Part shown: piece after piece, positions 1 to 11,185 of the stretch
Layout of the letters: every line of letters begins with the position of its first letter
Numbering within the stretch: position 1 is the stretch's first letter
Assembly: GCF_950295315.1 (NCBI RefSeq)
Contig: NC_080168.1
Coordinates: forward strand, 2,734,573-2,798,572
Length of the DNA: 64,000 nucleotides
Origin: Erinaceus europaeus
Lineage: Eukaryota; Chordata; Mammalia; Eulipotyphla; Erinaceidae
Reading direction: 5' to 3'
Made by a program: the position numbers and the translations under genes
The notes under the pieces: generated by a model
What the model was told of the DNA's origin: nothing
The model's input: only the letters and a program-made list of their open reading frames with translations
The model's database searches: none

Positions 1-63
1 TTCAAACTGGGATCCCTACACACGGGTCCTTGCACTTAACCCGGTGTGCCACCGCCTGGCCCC
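1..63 (-). repeat. SINE B head fragment
   Basis: Antisense tRNA-like head (gggatcc, tccttgcactt, ttaacccggtgtgccaccgcc) cut by the window edge. It sits directly on the tail side of the L1 piece that follows. Confidence 0.8.
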
Positions 64-500
64 TTGGACCAAAATTCTTCATGAGATACAGGAGGTGGAA
101 GGTATGGTTTCTGTAAAGGCTTCTCTACTGAACATGGACACTGACGGGTCTATCCATACCGAGAGCCTGCTTCTATCTTCCCCTAGTGGGATAGGGCTCT
201 GGAGAGGTGACTGGTGAGTTCCATGAGGGACGTCATCACAAGCCGTCTTGTGGACCTTTACAGGACCTCACCCTCACTGTAGAGCAGCAATGGAAGGGAC
301 CGCCCCACTCTCTGAAGGGAGGCTGGGTCATTCTATTCTGCCCTTCGATTAAGACCTGTTCTGAAATGAGAGCAGCCTAGAATGTTCCCAGCTGTGACCC
401 TGGACTGTGAGCTCAGACTGACAAGGATGAAGGCTCCTGTGCTGAATGTGAATAGATACGGGCCAGGCCCTGGGTCAGACTGATGGGTCTAACAGTTACT
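64..500 (-). repeat. L1 long-3'UTR fragment, 5' part inverted
   Basis: 64-235 matches the long L1 3' extension in antisense (aggtggaagg, cttctctactgaacatgg, ccctagtgggat). From about 240 to 500 the same extension continues in the opposite orientation (ctctgaagggaggct, gtgagctcagactg), as in the sense copy at 1500-1640. The flip inside one insertion is what twin priming produces. Old and diverged. Confidence 0.65.
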
Positions 501-1200
501 GTCTCTCTCTTTATGTCTGAGAATCGTTGTCTTTACTTCTGCCTCACACAAAAATAGCTGACAATTTCTGCTTGGTGTAGACAAGAAATAAATCCATGCT
601 CTCTTTCTTTATCAGATTCATTATGTCTATTATTCCCAGAACTGAGTGCAACAAAATAAAACTGACCTTAACTAAAAAGGCTCAGGATAGGATGTGTGAC
701 TGGTTAAAAACTTGACACTAAAGTTAAATTTTCTTGACTAAATTTACGTGTGCACAATTTGATCTGGAAAAATTGAACTTGGTAGAAATAGAGACAACTG
801 AAAAGGGAAGTTGTGACAGTTACTAGATAAGGCTTAAAAACACTTGATTGAATCATGCTTCTAAGGGAAAATAATGAAGCTGGTCAAATAATACCAGTCA
901 GATGAAAATAATGACAAGATACAAGTTGTTACATTCTTTAAACAAGAGGAGATACAGCTGGGAAAGCTCAAACAATAAATCGTAAGGTACAGGAAAGGTG
1001 AGTTTGATGTACTGAAAAACAGAAGGAGGCTTTTCCTTAGGGAGAATGCAGCAGGGAGCTTAGAACTTCCAGTCAAAGAGGAGTAGGTGAATCTGCTTGA
1101 GTTGTCAGGGAGGCAAAGTGATGGTCTGAGTGTGACTAAATGAGTAAAGGCTGTTAGAGATAACATGTAACCTTTCTAGAAAGAAGTATAGAGTGGAACT
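501..1200. other. Unique AT-rich sequence
   Basis: No repeat family, RNA gene or coding exon recognised. The 101-codon open frame at 861-1166 (minus) has low-complexity Ser/Leu/Phe composition and no recognisable domain. Confidence 0.5.
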
Positions 1201-1204
1201 ATTA

Positions 1205-1345
1205 TTGGGTGCTGGCATTCTGAGTGAGATGTAAACATGGGCTTATACTTTCCCCACATTTTTGAGCTATTAGTCTCTGCTCTAATCCAGCTTTCTAGTC
1301 CCAGTTCCAACTCTGATACCATCTCCCCAGACAATACCTTTGGCC
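1205..1345 (+). repeat. L1 long-3'UTR fragment, partial duplicate
   Basis: ccagctttctagtccc and accatctccccagacaat recur at 1710-1760 inside the next copy. The order then jumps backward to an earlier part of the extension at about 1350, so this is a separate or duplicated piece rather than one continuous copy. Confidence 0.6.
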
Positions 1346-1826
1346 CCCCTGCATGTTAACCAGCTAGACATGATGGGCCTAGACCTCTAACAGATTCCTC
1401 TCTCCACCATCACTGGTTATCTCTATAAGGAATAAATAGTGGGCCCGTTGTGGGCCTCTACAGCACCTTGCCCTCAATATGGAACAGCAAAGGTAGGAAA
1501 TGACTGCCCCATTCTCTGAAGGGAGGTCGGGACAATATACTCTACCACTTGAGGAAGACAGGTTCTGTAATGAGTGAAGCCTAGATGGTTCCTAGCCATG
1601 ACCACAGAATGTGAGCTCACACCTACAGGCATATAGGGGTTACATAGACTTCTGGGGTCTACAGTTAATGATATTTACATACGTTTTCCATATTTGAGAT
1701 CTAACCTGGTCCAGTTTTCTAGTCCTATTTCCAACTCTGACACCATCTCCCCAGACAATATCTTTAGCCCACCTTCATGTTAGTCGTTGAATTCAGGCAC
1801 AAACTAGGAAAGTCATGGGCCCCTTA

Positions 1827-1880
<54 letters not shown>

Positions 1881-2366
1881 CTTCCTAGTTTTTTCCAAAA
1901 TGGAGACACCCCATATCTCATCTGCTATATTCTTGCCTTTAGGTTCCTGACTATTAGGTATTTGTTCTGCTTTATATCTTCATGTTTTTCACCCACCAAG
2001 CTACAGATGCTATGTACCATGACGCCAACCTGAATTCCCTGAGCGAACAACCTCACCAATGTGTCCTGGAACCTCATCTTTCCAGAGCCCTACCCCATTA
2101 GGGAAAGATAGAAAGAGGCTGGAGGTATGGATCATCCTACCAACACCCATGTCCAGAGGAGAAGCAATTTCAGAAGTCAGACCTTCCACCTTCTGCACCC
2201 TGTAATGACCCTAGGTGCCATACTTCTAGAGAGATAAAGAATAAGAAAGCTTCCAATGGAGGGGATGGGATACAGAAATCTTGTGGTGGGAATTGTAGGG
2301 TATTGAACCCCTCTTATCCTATGATCTTGTCCATCATTATTAAAACAATAAAAAAAAAGAAATCTA
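1346..2366 (+). repeat. L1 long-3'UTR copy, sense, with A-rich tail
   Basis: It runs from gacatgatgggcctagacc through caccttctgcaccc and ggtgggaattgtag to the end signal cctcttatcctatgatcttgt, followed by aaaacaataaaaaaaaag. The A-rich tail fixes the sense strand as plus. A TA microsatellite interrupts it at 1829-1875. Confidence 0.75.
1829..1875. repeat. (TA)n microsatellite
   Basis: About 23 uninterrupted TA units within an L1 3' region copy. Confidence 0.95.
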
Positions 2367-2369
2367 CCA

Positions 2370-4185
2370 GAACTGGTCCAAGTTATTAGTGCTATTTATT
2401 AAGAAGTTGAAATTACTAAAAGGATTAATGTATGTAAGTGCATGCACTTGTTTTCATGTTTTTTTCAAAATCATTTATTATTGTAACTATGATGATCTTT
2501 TCTTTTTAAAGAATTGTTAAATAGATACTGAGTTTGCTAGCATTGCTATTTAGGCTTCAAGGTCCTAACCAGGGGTTTATCCAGCTGCTGCCGATTTCTT
2601 ATTTCAGGCTGATTCAGCCTTGCACACCCAGACTTCTATATCCATTGTTTATGCCATGACACCTTTTCAGTATTCTTTGAGTAATTAGTATTTGACCTGG
2701 AGGTGAGAAAAGAAGAGATCTGATATTTTTAGATGAGTTTTGATACTCTATTTTCTTACATTAATTTTGCATCTAGCAGCAGTTTCTCTCAAACTACTCT
2801 TGCACACCATTTGCAACATGGGTGGCTAAAAGATTCAGTTTTTTTATAGACACCTCCACCACAGGTGTATTTTCAAGCCCTTTATATGTTGATCAGATTA
2901 AATCGTCTTATCTGTACTTGTTATAAAATAGATTTGTTCTTATCTTCATTTGAGATTTGTTTGAAGATAGTTTATTTTGCATATGAAAAACAATGTTGGT
3001 ACATCAATCTGTTATTGATAGGATTATAGCCAAGGAATCTTTCTGACCACCAGTCACCCTGGTATGGATTTCCTGTTGTTTTCTCAAGTACTTTGCTCTC
3101 TGGGAAGGGTGGGGGAATCAGCATGGAAGGTAGAAACTTTCACTACCAGTTTTGTGCCTGAAACACAAGAGAAGATGAACAGACGTCTGTTGCATTAAAA
3201 AAGGACACAGGCATGCATTAAATCCCTTATGTCTTACTTTTTAATGATGCAATTGTGAGTTATGTTCTTGTTGCATTTGTAATTAGAGGCACCAGCAGAT
3301 GGTGAAGACTTATTTTAAAGTGATGTGTCTATTAAAATAAGCCACACTGCCAAATGATTGTTCACTGTAACAGCATCTTTATGCCTCGAAAACACTTGGA
3401 CTCTTTGTTGATGTGCGGTTGATTACCATAGCTGATTACATATGTGCAAAGATTTGCTCGGAAATGTATCAGGGATATTTGATATGTGCAATACTTTATT
3501 TTAAAGTGTATGTTATCACAATTATAGATAATGAAGCTTTCAATGAATTATTCAGTCACACCAACTACAAAGAGAGTGTACTGATTTCCCTTTTCAATAA
3601 AATTAGGCATGAATCTCTTTAAACTATTGAGGCTAATTCTCTCTACACAGTGGGGAAAACCTTGAATGGAGAAGGGGAACTTTCCAAGCATTAAAAGATT
3701 CTCTAATGCACATTCTTCTAAAAAAAAAAAAAAAGGTTCTGTTTACGGGTAAACTCAGTTCATGGATAACTAGTTGGTGGTGGCTCAGTATAGAAGTGGG
3801 AATGGAGGGAGGTCAGCACTGAGTCAGGACCAGGTGAAAATGGAATGTGTTTTAGAATAGATTAGCCCATGCTGGCAAACAAGACTCCTGTCTCACTCAG
3901 TTACAATAACAAAGGTTAATTTTTCCATCTACTACGTATCTACCATGGATGATGAAAGGGATTTCACACACCACACTCCACAGTTCAAGTTGAAAGAGGC
4001 TACATTTTAACAGAAAGGCTTCCAAATGACCTCACTAATGGCTAACATATATGTGGGCTTATATACCAACTTTACTGAGTTGTACTCTTAATAATACACC
4101 AGAAAAAATCAAGCATGTTCTTGAGTTTGTGTGATGTCAGAGCAAATTATCAAACCACAGGAAGGGAGTGTTCTTGTTAATTATG
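2370..4185. other. Unique sequence, 1.8 kb, no repeats recognised
   Basis: AT-rich, repeat-poor for this window. A(14) lies at 3721-3734. The open frame at 3413-3622 (plus, 69 codons) has no family resemblance. 3225-3640 is singled out under findings as a possible conserved element. Confidence 0.5.
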
Positions 4186-4189
4186 TAGC

Positions 4190-4372
4190 AGTTGGGTTGG
4201 AGAGATAGCATAATGGTTCTGTAAAAGATTCTTCTGCCTGAGGCTCTGAGGATCTAAGTTCGATCCCCAACACCACCACCAGCCAGAGATGAATAGAACT
4301 CTGGTCTCTCTCTTTTGCTCTGTAACTCTGTATATGTCTCTCCAATGAAAATTTAAAAAATCATTTCTTAAA
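4190..4372 (+). repeat. SINE C
   Basis: Head gagagatagcataatggttc, B-box-like agttcgatcccc, then agagatgaatagaactctgg and an A-rich end. tRNA-derived promoter boxes are still visible. Confidence 0.85.
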
Positions 4373-4439
4373 TCATGTAACAATTATTTATTATGTTAGT
4401 GTAATCTGATGTTTGAAGAACCGCTGTATAGACTATGCC

Positions 4440-4522
4440 GTTTGACCCACATAGCAATGTTATTAGTCCATTTTCAGAGATATAGACATTGAGTCTCAAA
4501 AAGCTGATTCAAATCTATTAAA
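4440..4522 (-). repeat. MIR-like remnant
   Basis: Antisense of the classic MIR core: gtccattttcagagatatag, then attgagtctc. Short and old. Confidence 0.45.
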
Positions 4523-4841
4523 AAAAGAAGGCAATTTGATCTCACATCCTGTTTTATCTTGTGTCTTCTCATTTTTATTTTTCTAGTTCTGTTCCTTTTT
4601 CTCTGATTTTCTTTTATTTATCCCTCCATCCTACAATCTGAATTTACCACGTATCAACAACCAAGGGTGCAAATTCCCAGGTTCCCCCAAAGTCCAGAGA
4701 AGTATTTACACAAGCTGTAAAGTATATAGCAGTTCACCTAAGCCCAAGCTCATGAACACAAATTCTACTCTTTTCGATGTCATAAAGCTTTATCAAACAC
4801 ATTCCGTATGTCAGGACATTTGAAGCATGCTCAGAACAATG

Positions 4842-4980
4842 GCCAGAAGGATAGCTCAGTGGTTGAGCGCAGAGTTTGCATATGTGAAGCACTGGGTGTG
4901 ACCTCTAGCACTGAATATACTGGAGAATTGCTCTAGAATCTCTCTCTCAGAAAATAACAAGTCTTTCAAAAAGAAATGTC
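4842..4980 (+). repeat. SINE C-like, diverged head
   Basis: ccagaaggatagctcagtgg ttgagcgcagagtttgc has tRNA A-box character (TAGCTCAGTGG). The end ctctctctcagaaaataac is SINE-like. Subfamily uncertain. Confidence 0.6.
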
Positions 4981-4987
4981 AAAAACA

Positions 4988-5275
4988 GGAGGTTAGGTGG
5001 TGGTGCATCTGGTTAAGCACACATAGTACTATGCACAAAGATACGTACAAGGATCTGGGTTGGAGCCCCTGGATCCCCATCCTCAGGGGGGAAGCTTCAT
5101 GAGTGGTAAAGCAGATCTGCAGGTGCCTATCTTTCTCTCTCCATCTCCATCTCTGCTTTCCCTCTCTATTTCTCTTTGTCTTATCCAATAAAATGGAAAA
5201 AAAAATCCTACTAGGAGCAGTGGATTCCTAGTGCCAGAACTGAGCCTCAGCAATAACCCTGGAGGTGAAAGAAAG
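4988..5275 (+). repeat. SINE A/B with module M
   Basis: Head gttaggtggtggtgcatctg, ggatccccatcctcagg, gcagatctgcaggtgcctat, ttatccaataaaatgg, then M (actaggagcagtggattcc, aataaccctggaggt). The A-rich tail has grown into a GA tract. Confidence 0.9.
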
Positions 5276-5370
5276 AGAGAAAGATAGACAGAAAAAAAGA
5301 AAGAGAGAGAGGAAGAAAGAGAGAGAGAGAGAGATGAACGAGAGAGAGAGGAAGAAAGAGAGAGAGACGT
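5265..5370. repeat. (GA)n-rich tract from SINE tail
   Basis: gaaagagagaaagatagac and similar purine-only units, broken by agatgaacgag and tgtgtggg at the right end. The minus-strand frames across it are low-complexity Ser/Leu. Confidence 0.9.
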
Positions 5371-5375
5371 GTGTG

Positions 5376-6050
5376 GGTGGCATAGATGAGTTCTTTCATA
5401 ATTCTTGTCCAAAATGATTGACTTCAGATATTAAGATACCTTCAGGATTAGAAACAGTTAACTTATTAGACTAACTGAACATTACTGAGGCTGGTAAGGT
5501 TTTTAAAGATCTGCTTAGCCTTCATCCAGTGTTGATTAAATCAGTGGCCTCAATGTCTTCCCTAGAAATGAACTCTGTGGTTGGTTTTTGGCTAATATGA
5601 GAGAAGCAACAGAATGTAGGCACATGTGTATGTTGAGTCCAGAGAACTTTCTGTTCATTCTGGCTTTGCCAATAACATTTTGCCAGTGGAAATGGCTGAC
5701 TACCCCAGATTTTGATTCCTCATCTGGAATGTGTGAATATAGGGGAGATGTCTTTCAGTGCCTTGTCTTAGTTTTCAAATTCTGTGATGCCAGGAGTGTG
5801 GTTTAACCTTCAGTGAAAAGTCACTGAGCCAACCTTGATAATAGATTCCTGCCAATTAAATTCTGTCTTCTTTTCAGTGAGAAATAACCAGAAAAATGAT
5901 TTCATATGATCAATCATGAACCTCTCCTCCATTTTCTTAATCAAACACTCCAAACTGAACTATTTAGGCTGTGGATCCTTCACTCTTTTAAAAAGCAAAT
6001 TAAATTGTGCAAGTATCCAAAACCTGCCTGTGTCTGAAAGAAGTGATAAG
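5376..6050. other. Unique sequence with a MIR-like core
   Basis: 5660-5775 (plus) contains gattcctcatctggaatgtg and gaatataggggagatg, which resemble the MIR core end. The rest is not recognised. Open frames at 5588 and 5916 have no supporting features. Confidence 0.4.
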
Positions 6051-6354
6051 ATTTTTTTTTTTTTTTTTTTTTTAGCCATCAGGGTTATTGCTGGGGCTTC
6101 ATGACTGCGCTATGAATCTACTGCTCCCATAGGTCATTCCTCCCTCATTTTCTTCTTTCTGTTTTTACTAGATAGGACAGAGAGACATTGAGAGAAGAGG
6201 AGAGAGATAGAAAAGGAAAGAGAAAGAGAGACACCTGCACACCTGCTTCACCACTTATAAAGTGAGCCCCTGCAGGTAGGAGTAGGGGATCAAACCCAGG
6301 ACCTTGTTCATGGTAACATTTGTGCTAAACCAGGTGCACCACTGTTCACTCCCA
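6051..6354 (-). repeat. SINE B with module M
   Basis: Poly-T (20) then M in antisense (atcagggttattgctggggc), gataggacagagagacattg, gacacctgcacacctgcttc, and the antisense B box gatcaaacccagg. Confidence 0.9.
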
Positions 6355-6439
6355 AGGTTTTCTTAAACCATTTTCCCCCTTAAAGTCAACTCTCAAGTTC
6401 TGTGGCTTTTATATGAATAACTTGCTTGGTGACTTCTTA

Positions 6440-6700
6440 CTAAGAGTCGGGGGTAGGGGGACATACAGGGGAGGTAATCTGGGAACCTCTTTACATTTGT
6501 GCTGCTTTCCAAAGCAGTCCTACTGGGATCAGCAAGACAGAAATCCTTTGTGACTGTTTTTGTACTGTGAAGCCCCCATGGTGCAGTAGCCTCTGTGAGA
6601 ATAAAAACCGTTAGCTCCGCGCCGCCTCATTTTGTGTTCTCCCGGTTATCTTTCCTCTTCTTCTCCTCATCCTCAGCACTACGCAGACCAACCCTATTGG
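6440..6700 (+). repeat. Possible LTR fragment (R/U5-like)
   Basis: A CpG-bearing stretch (gttagctccgcgccgcctc, tgttctcccggttatc) follows gagaataaaaaccg, a plausible poly(A) signal. This order looks like the R/U5 end of a retroviral LTR, and it stands out from the CpG-poor surroundings. No TG...CA ends, PBS or second copy were found, so the call is tentative. Confidence 0.3.
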
Positions 6701-6959
6701 TTGTGATTTTTCCATTCACTGAAACTCTGAACTTGATTCCAGACCCCTGAGAGGCATTCTGTCCACTCAGTCTCAAACCTCCTTGGAGTTTTTGTTAGTT
6801 TTGATGAGATGCCAGGAATTCATTCCAAATGTCTCAGTGCACACTTCATTGTTTTCCTTCTGTGGTAAAGAGATCGGATCAGGGACACTGAATAAACACA
6901 TCTACTCATGCAGCCTTCACTGATCTCAGGACCCTATTTAAATCCACTGGATTTCTTTC

Positions 6960-7078
6960 TTTTTTTGTTACTGAGGTTGTCACTGGGGATGGTGACTGTG
7001 TGATGAGTTTACCACTCCCAGTGGCTCTTCTTTCTTCTTTTATTCCCCCCTTTCTTTTTGATAGACATAGAGAAATAG
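6960..7078 (-). repeat. SINE with module M, left part of interrupted copy
   Basis: ttgttactgaggttgtcact and gatagacatagagaaata are the antisense M end and body. The copy is cut by the plus-strand SINE at 7079 and resumes at 7401. Confidence 0.7.
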
Positions 7079-7344
7079 GGGGTGGTACACCCAGTTAAGT
7101 GTACCTAGTATGAAGTACAAGGACCTGATCAAGGATCTTTCTTCAAGCCTCTGGATCCCCACTGGCAGAGAGGATGCTTTACAAGTGGTGAGGCAAGTCT
7201 GCAGCAGTCTCTCTTTCTCTGTCCCTTTATATATTTCCCTCCTCTCTCAATCTCTCTCTGTCCTATCCAATAAAATGGAAAAATGGCCACCAGGGACAGT
7301 GGATTTTTCATGCTGGCGTTAAGCCTCAGTGATAACCCTAGAGG

Positions 7345-7389
<45 letters not shown>

Positions 7390-7400
7390 GAGAGAAATAG
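7079..7400 (+). repeat. SINE A/B with module M, nested insertion
   Basis: Head gggggtggtacacccagtt, ggatccccactggcag, ctatccaataaaatgg, then M (ccaccagggacagtgg, ataaccctagaggc) and a (GA)n tail to 7392. The repeated agagaaata at both ends is the likely target-site duplication. Confidence 0.85.
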
Positions 7401-7486
7401 CAGAGAATGATTCACACCTGCAACACTTCTCTAGTGCTTCAGAAGCTTCACACCTTCACAGGTGGGGATCCAGGATGCACTCGACT
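7401..7486 (-). repeat. SINE, right part of interrupted copy
   Basis: acacctgcaacacttctc and caggtggggatccagga continue the antisense SINE broken at 7078. Confidence 0.6.
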
Positions 7487-7489
7487 GAC

Positions 7490-9405
7490 ACATGGTTTTC
7501 ATATCTAATTAGATATTTTTACTTGTGAGTTTCAGATACAATCTATGTGTGTTCCTTAATGCTGCTGGAGCTAGTAGCTATCAAGGTAGGCTTTATTTTC
7601 TATTTTATAGTTACTTTTAAAATTCCAACTATAAACATGAATTACTTTCCCCATCTGACTCCCCTGGTGTAGGTTATTGTTATGCTAATTCAGGTGTATA
7701 TCTTCTGGAACCTTCTAAGTACATAAATCTTGTGTTCTTTTGAACAAATTGGGTGGTTAATCCTTTAATCAGTTATGGAGAGATTGCTACAAGCTCTGAG
7801 CAAAGGCCAGGCCTCTAAGCTAGGCAGTTTGAAGGTCATCATTGGTATGCACTTGGTGTTTCTCTTTTGTTTTTCCTCTTTATTCTATTAAATAGGAAAG
7901 TTAGTCTAATCCCACTGAAGCTCTTGACTTCAAAGTAGAAAGAGGGGAAGAAAGAGGGTTCAGTGATTCAAACAGTAGAGAATGCTGCAGTTGGAAATAG
8001 TCTTTATCTCCCCTCCCTGAGCCCCATACACATTATTTCTCCCCCCCCCCCACACACACATACATACATACCTACTTTCTTAGGCATATTTTGAGAACAG
8101 ATATTTAAAGCCGCTTGGCTATATTTGTCATTTACTTTTTCTGCTTTCTTAACAAAGTATGAATATGCATTCTGTGGATAACCTTGTGCTAGTATAAGTA
8201 AGCTGCTTTTTCTTGATGTGTCCCTGAAATTATTAGTTGAGTCTCCATCAATTGCTAGGAAATAATAGTAGGTTGGATTCAAATATATTATCATCCATTG
8301 ACAGCTATTTCTGACTGTAATAGGGAAGGAGGTTTAAGTTCACATGAACAGTTAGTGCTGATAATAGCAGAGCAGCGAGATGATATGTCCTTAGATTTTT
8401 CTGTGTGGGTGGAGAACCTGACTTGAATCTTGTTCTATTTGGGTGAGAAAGGAAGATTCCTCCATTCCCTTGTAGGTTCTCCTGGGATAAAAAGGCAGCC
8501 TGTAGACAGACTAGAAAGAGTGAAAGGGTAAGTGTTCAGTGCATGGGAGAGACCTAGTTACCCTGAGATCTTCCTTTCACTAGTTCTTCTAAATATTTAT
8601 CTTACATCTCCAGGCTGTGTTATGGAATGATTTGCTTTTGCAAGGACACTGTCCTAGCTCTGGCTGTCCTCTATGTTTCCCTCCAGACTTCTTTAGATAG
8701 AACTGCCTGATGTTGATGACTGAAGTTATTTTCTCTCAACCCCGAGATGTGTTGGTTCTCAGGATCCTGGCATCTCCATCTTGGTGCCTGCACGTTCCCA
8801 AATTGTGTCTTCTTTCTCTTGGTCCTCAACACATCGGCTGCTTAATGGTAAAGGGTGCCTTCTTGCGCTACGTGTTGTTTACATAGCAGCCAACAAGAAG
8901 GATGTGGAGAAACAGATGAAAGTAAAAAAAAAAAAAACCAAGCCCCACTAGAGAAATACTGGAGGCTGTTTTACGGAGTATGCCTAGCAATGCCTCTCAC
9001 AATTGTGTAGGGAATGGGAAAAGACGTTTCTGATCTCAGGATCCCTAATATTTATTACTAGAAATCCTGTTGACTGTTACCTTTGCCTCTATGTTTTCAA
9101 AATATACGTTGTTTTCTGGATACATTCCTTTGAATAATTATAACACGAGGCCTGTTTTTCAAGCTGTGTCTCTTACTATAAGATTCCTGCTCTTGGGCAA
9201 AGTCTGGATAGGTCAGAGATTTTACTGGACCACAGGCTAAGTAGTGGTGCCACTGCCTCATATTATCACCTTTAACTGATGTCTGGCTGCTACCCTGAGG
9301 GTCAATATCTTATGCCAACAAAAAAATGAACCTGAGGCAATAACATTTGGACAATGGCAGTTTTAAGCACCTTTACTCTGATGTTTTTTTACCTTAGAAA
9401 TGTAT
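7490..9405. other. Unique sequence, 1.9 kb
   Basis: No coding exon or named repeat recognised. C(11) at 8041 runs into CA/TACA units. 8640-8905 resembles 10265-10440 (see findings). gggataaaaaggcagcc at 8485 is TATA-like, but nothing downstream supports a promoter. A(13) at 8925. Confidence 0.45.
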
Positions 9406-9406
9406 T

Positions 9407-9661
9407 CTGGGGAGTGGGGTGGTAGCACAGTGGGTTAAGCACAGGTGGCGCAAAGCGAAGGGACCAGAGTAGGGATCTGGGTTCAAACCCCTGGCTCCCC
9501 ACCTACAGAGGAGGTGCTTCACAAGCAGTGAAGCAGATCAGAAGGTGTCTGTCTTTCTCTCCCCTCTCTATCTTACCCTCCTCTCTCCATTTCTCTTTGT
9601 CCTATCCATCAATGACAGCAATAACAACAACAATAATAACTACAACAACAATAAAAAACAA
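9407..9661 (+). repeat. SINE B, full length
   Basis: Head gtggggtggtagcacagtgg ttaagcacaggtgg, gttcaaacccctggctcccc, ctcctctctccatttctctt, then the CAA/TAA tail (aacaacaacaataataac). It abuts the L1 piece at 9662. Confidence 0.95.
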
Positions 9662-10030
9662 GGTGCCATCAGGTTCCAGATGCCAGCAGGATGCTGACCA
9701 GACTTCCCTGGACAGACAACCCTACAAGTGTGTTCTGGAGCTCTGCTTCCCCAGAGTCCCACCCTACTAGGGAAAGAGAGAGACAGGCTGGGAGTATGGA
9801 TTGACCAGTCAATGCCCATGTTCAGCAGGGAAGCAATTACAGAAGCCAGACCTTCCACCTTCTGCAACCCACAATGATCTTTGGTCCATACTCCCAGAGG
9901 GATAAAGAATAGGAAAGCTATCAGGGGAGGGGAGGGGATATAGATTTCTGGTGGTGGGAATTGTGTGGAGTTGTACTCCTCCTATCCTATGGTTTTGTTA
10001 ATGTCTACTTTTTAAAATAAATAAATAAAT
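9662..10030 (+). repeat. L1 long-3'UTR copy, 3'-most 370 bp
   Basis: ggttccagatgccagcagg, acttccctggacagacaac, ccaccttctgcaaccc, tggtgggaattgtgtgg, cctatcctatggttttgtta, and then an AAAT-type tail. The start coincides with the preceding SINE tail. Confidence 0.9.
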
Positions 10031-10112
10031 AAATATAAAAAATAAATAAATGAAAATAAAAAACAAGGGCAGAAAAAGGAAAAATAAATAAATATAAAAA
10101 TTTTTAAAAAGA
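10014..10112. repeat. (AAAT)n/A-rich tail tract
   Basis: aataaataaataaataaat followed by further A-rich units. It is an expanded retroposon tail. Confidence 0.9.
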
Positions 10113-10473
10113 AATGCATTCTTATCTTTATTATATAACCATTTGTTATTTGTGCCTGGACATTTAATCTTGATGTATATTTCACGTAAAAAAGTCTTTA
10201 CGCCATTCTTTTTGATAGAATGCATAATTCTATGAATAAAGACTCAGGGAACGATCAAGATGAGGTTGCACACTGGACACTAGCCCAGCTTGAGATGATC
10301 TCTTGTGTGATCCCTCTAGACATCTTCAGATAAAAACTACCTGATGTCTGAAGTTATTTTCTCTGTCTTGGTTCTCAGGGCTACTATCTAAGGTTCTCTA
10401 CCTGCATAACAGCCAAAAGGAACAGACCACCTTGACCTGGTGATTGTGTTCTAGTAGTTATTTTGCTCAGTAC

Positions 10474-10625
10474 AGCCAGGAGCCAAGAGATGACTTGGTA
10501 GAGCACATACTTAACCCTGATCTGGGACCTATGTTTGTTTAATCTCCGGCTGCCACATAGTCCTGTGGTGTCTCTCGTCTTCCTCTAGATCTCCTTCCCT
10601 CTCTGAACCTAAAAGACAAAAAGAG
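10474..10625 (+). repeat. SINE C-like, diverged
   Basis: gagccaagagatgacttggt agagcacatacttaacc has an A-box-like head. It is followed by ttaatctccggctgccac and a CT-rich body. Confidence 0.55.
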
Positions 10626-10746
10626 GGCATAAAAATCACTGATTTGAAAGGGTATAAGTACCATTGTTCACTTAGGTATGCTGCTCAAATAGCCAAAATA
10701 TGGAATCAAACAAAATGCCCATTGACACACAACTTAATAAAGATAC

Positions 10747-10790
10747 TAGGAGCCTCGGGAGACATTAAAATAATTCTTCAAAAGACTTTT
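10747..10790 (+). repeat. SINE C, left part of interrupted copy
   Basis: gcctcgggagacattaaaat aattcttc corresponds to the SINE C head. It breaks at AAAAGACTTTT and resumes at 11057. Confidence 0.7.
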
Positions 10791-11056
10791 CTTTTTTTTT
10801 ACCTCCAGAGTTATTGCTGGGGATTGGTGCCTGCACTGTCAATCTACTGCACTTGGAGGCTATTTTTCCCATTTTTTGTTGCCCTTGTTGTTGTTATTGG
10901 ACAGGACAGGGAGAAATTGAGAGAGAAGGGGAAGACAGAGAGGGGGAGAGAATGATAGACACCTGCAGACCTGATTCACCACTTGCAAAATGACCCTCCT
11001 ACAGGTGGGGGGGACTGGGGGAACTTAACCAGATGCAGTATTGCCCAGCCCTCTGT
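10791..11056 (-). repeat. SINE B with module M, nested in SINE C
   Basis: tttttttacctccagagttat tgctgggg (M antisense), ttgttgcccttgttgttg, acctgcagacctgattcacc. An 11 bp target-site duplication, AAAAGACTTTT, is at 10780-10790 and 11057-11067. The antisense B box is missing, so the head has an internal deletion. Confidence 0.93.
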
Positions 11057-11147
11057 AAAAGACTTTTGTGCCTGATGCTCCAAGGTCCCAAGTTCAATCT
11101 CCAGCACCACTTGTAATCTAGAACTGAGCAATGTTCTGGTCTCTCTC

Positions 11148-11185
<38 letters not shown>

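Noticed and set aside
9407..9520. tRNA-like cloverleaf heads of SINEs considered as tRNA genes
   Set aside because: A and B boxes are present, but the sequence continues into the SINE body and lacks a proper acceptor stem. The same applies to the other SINE heads.
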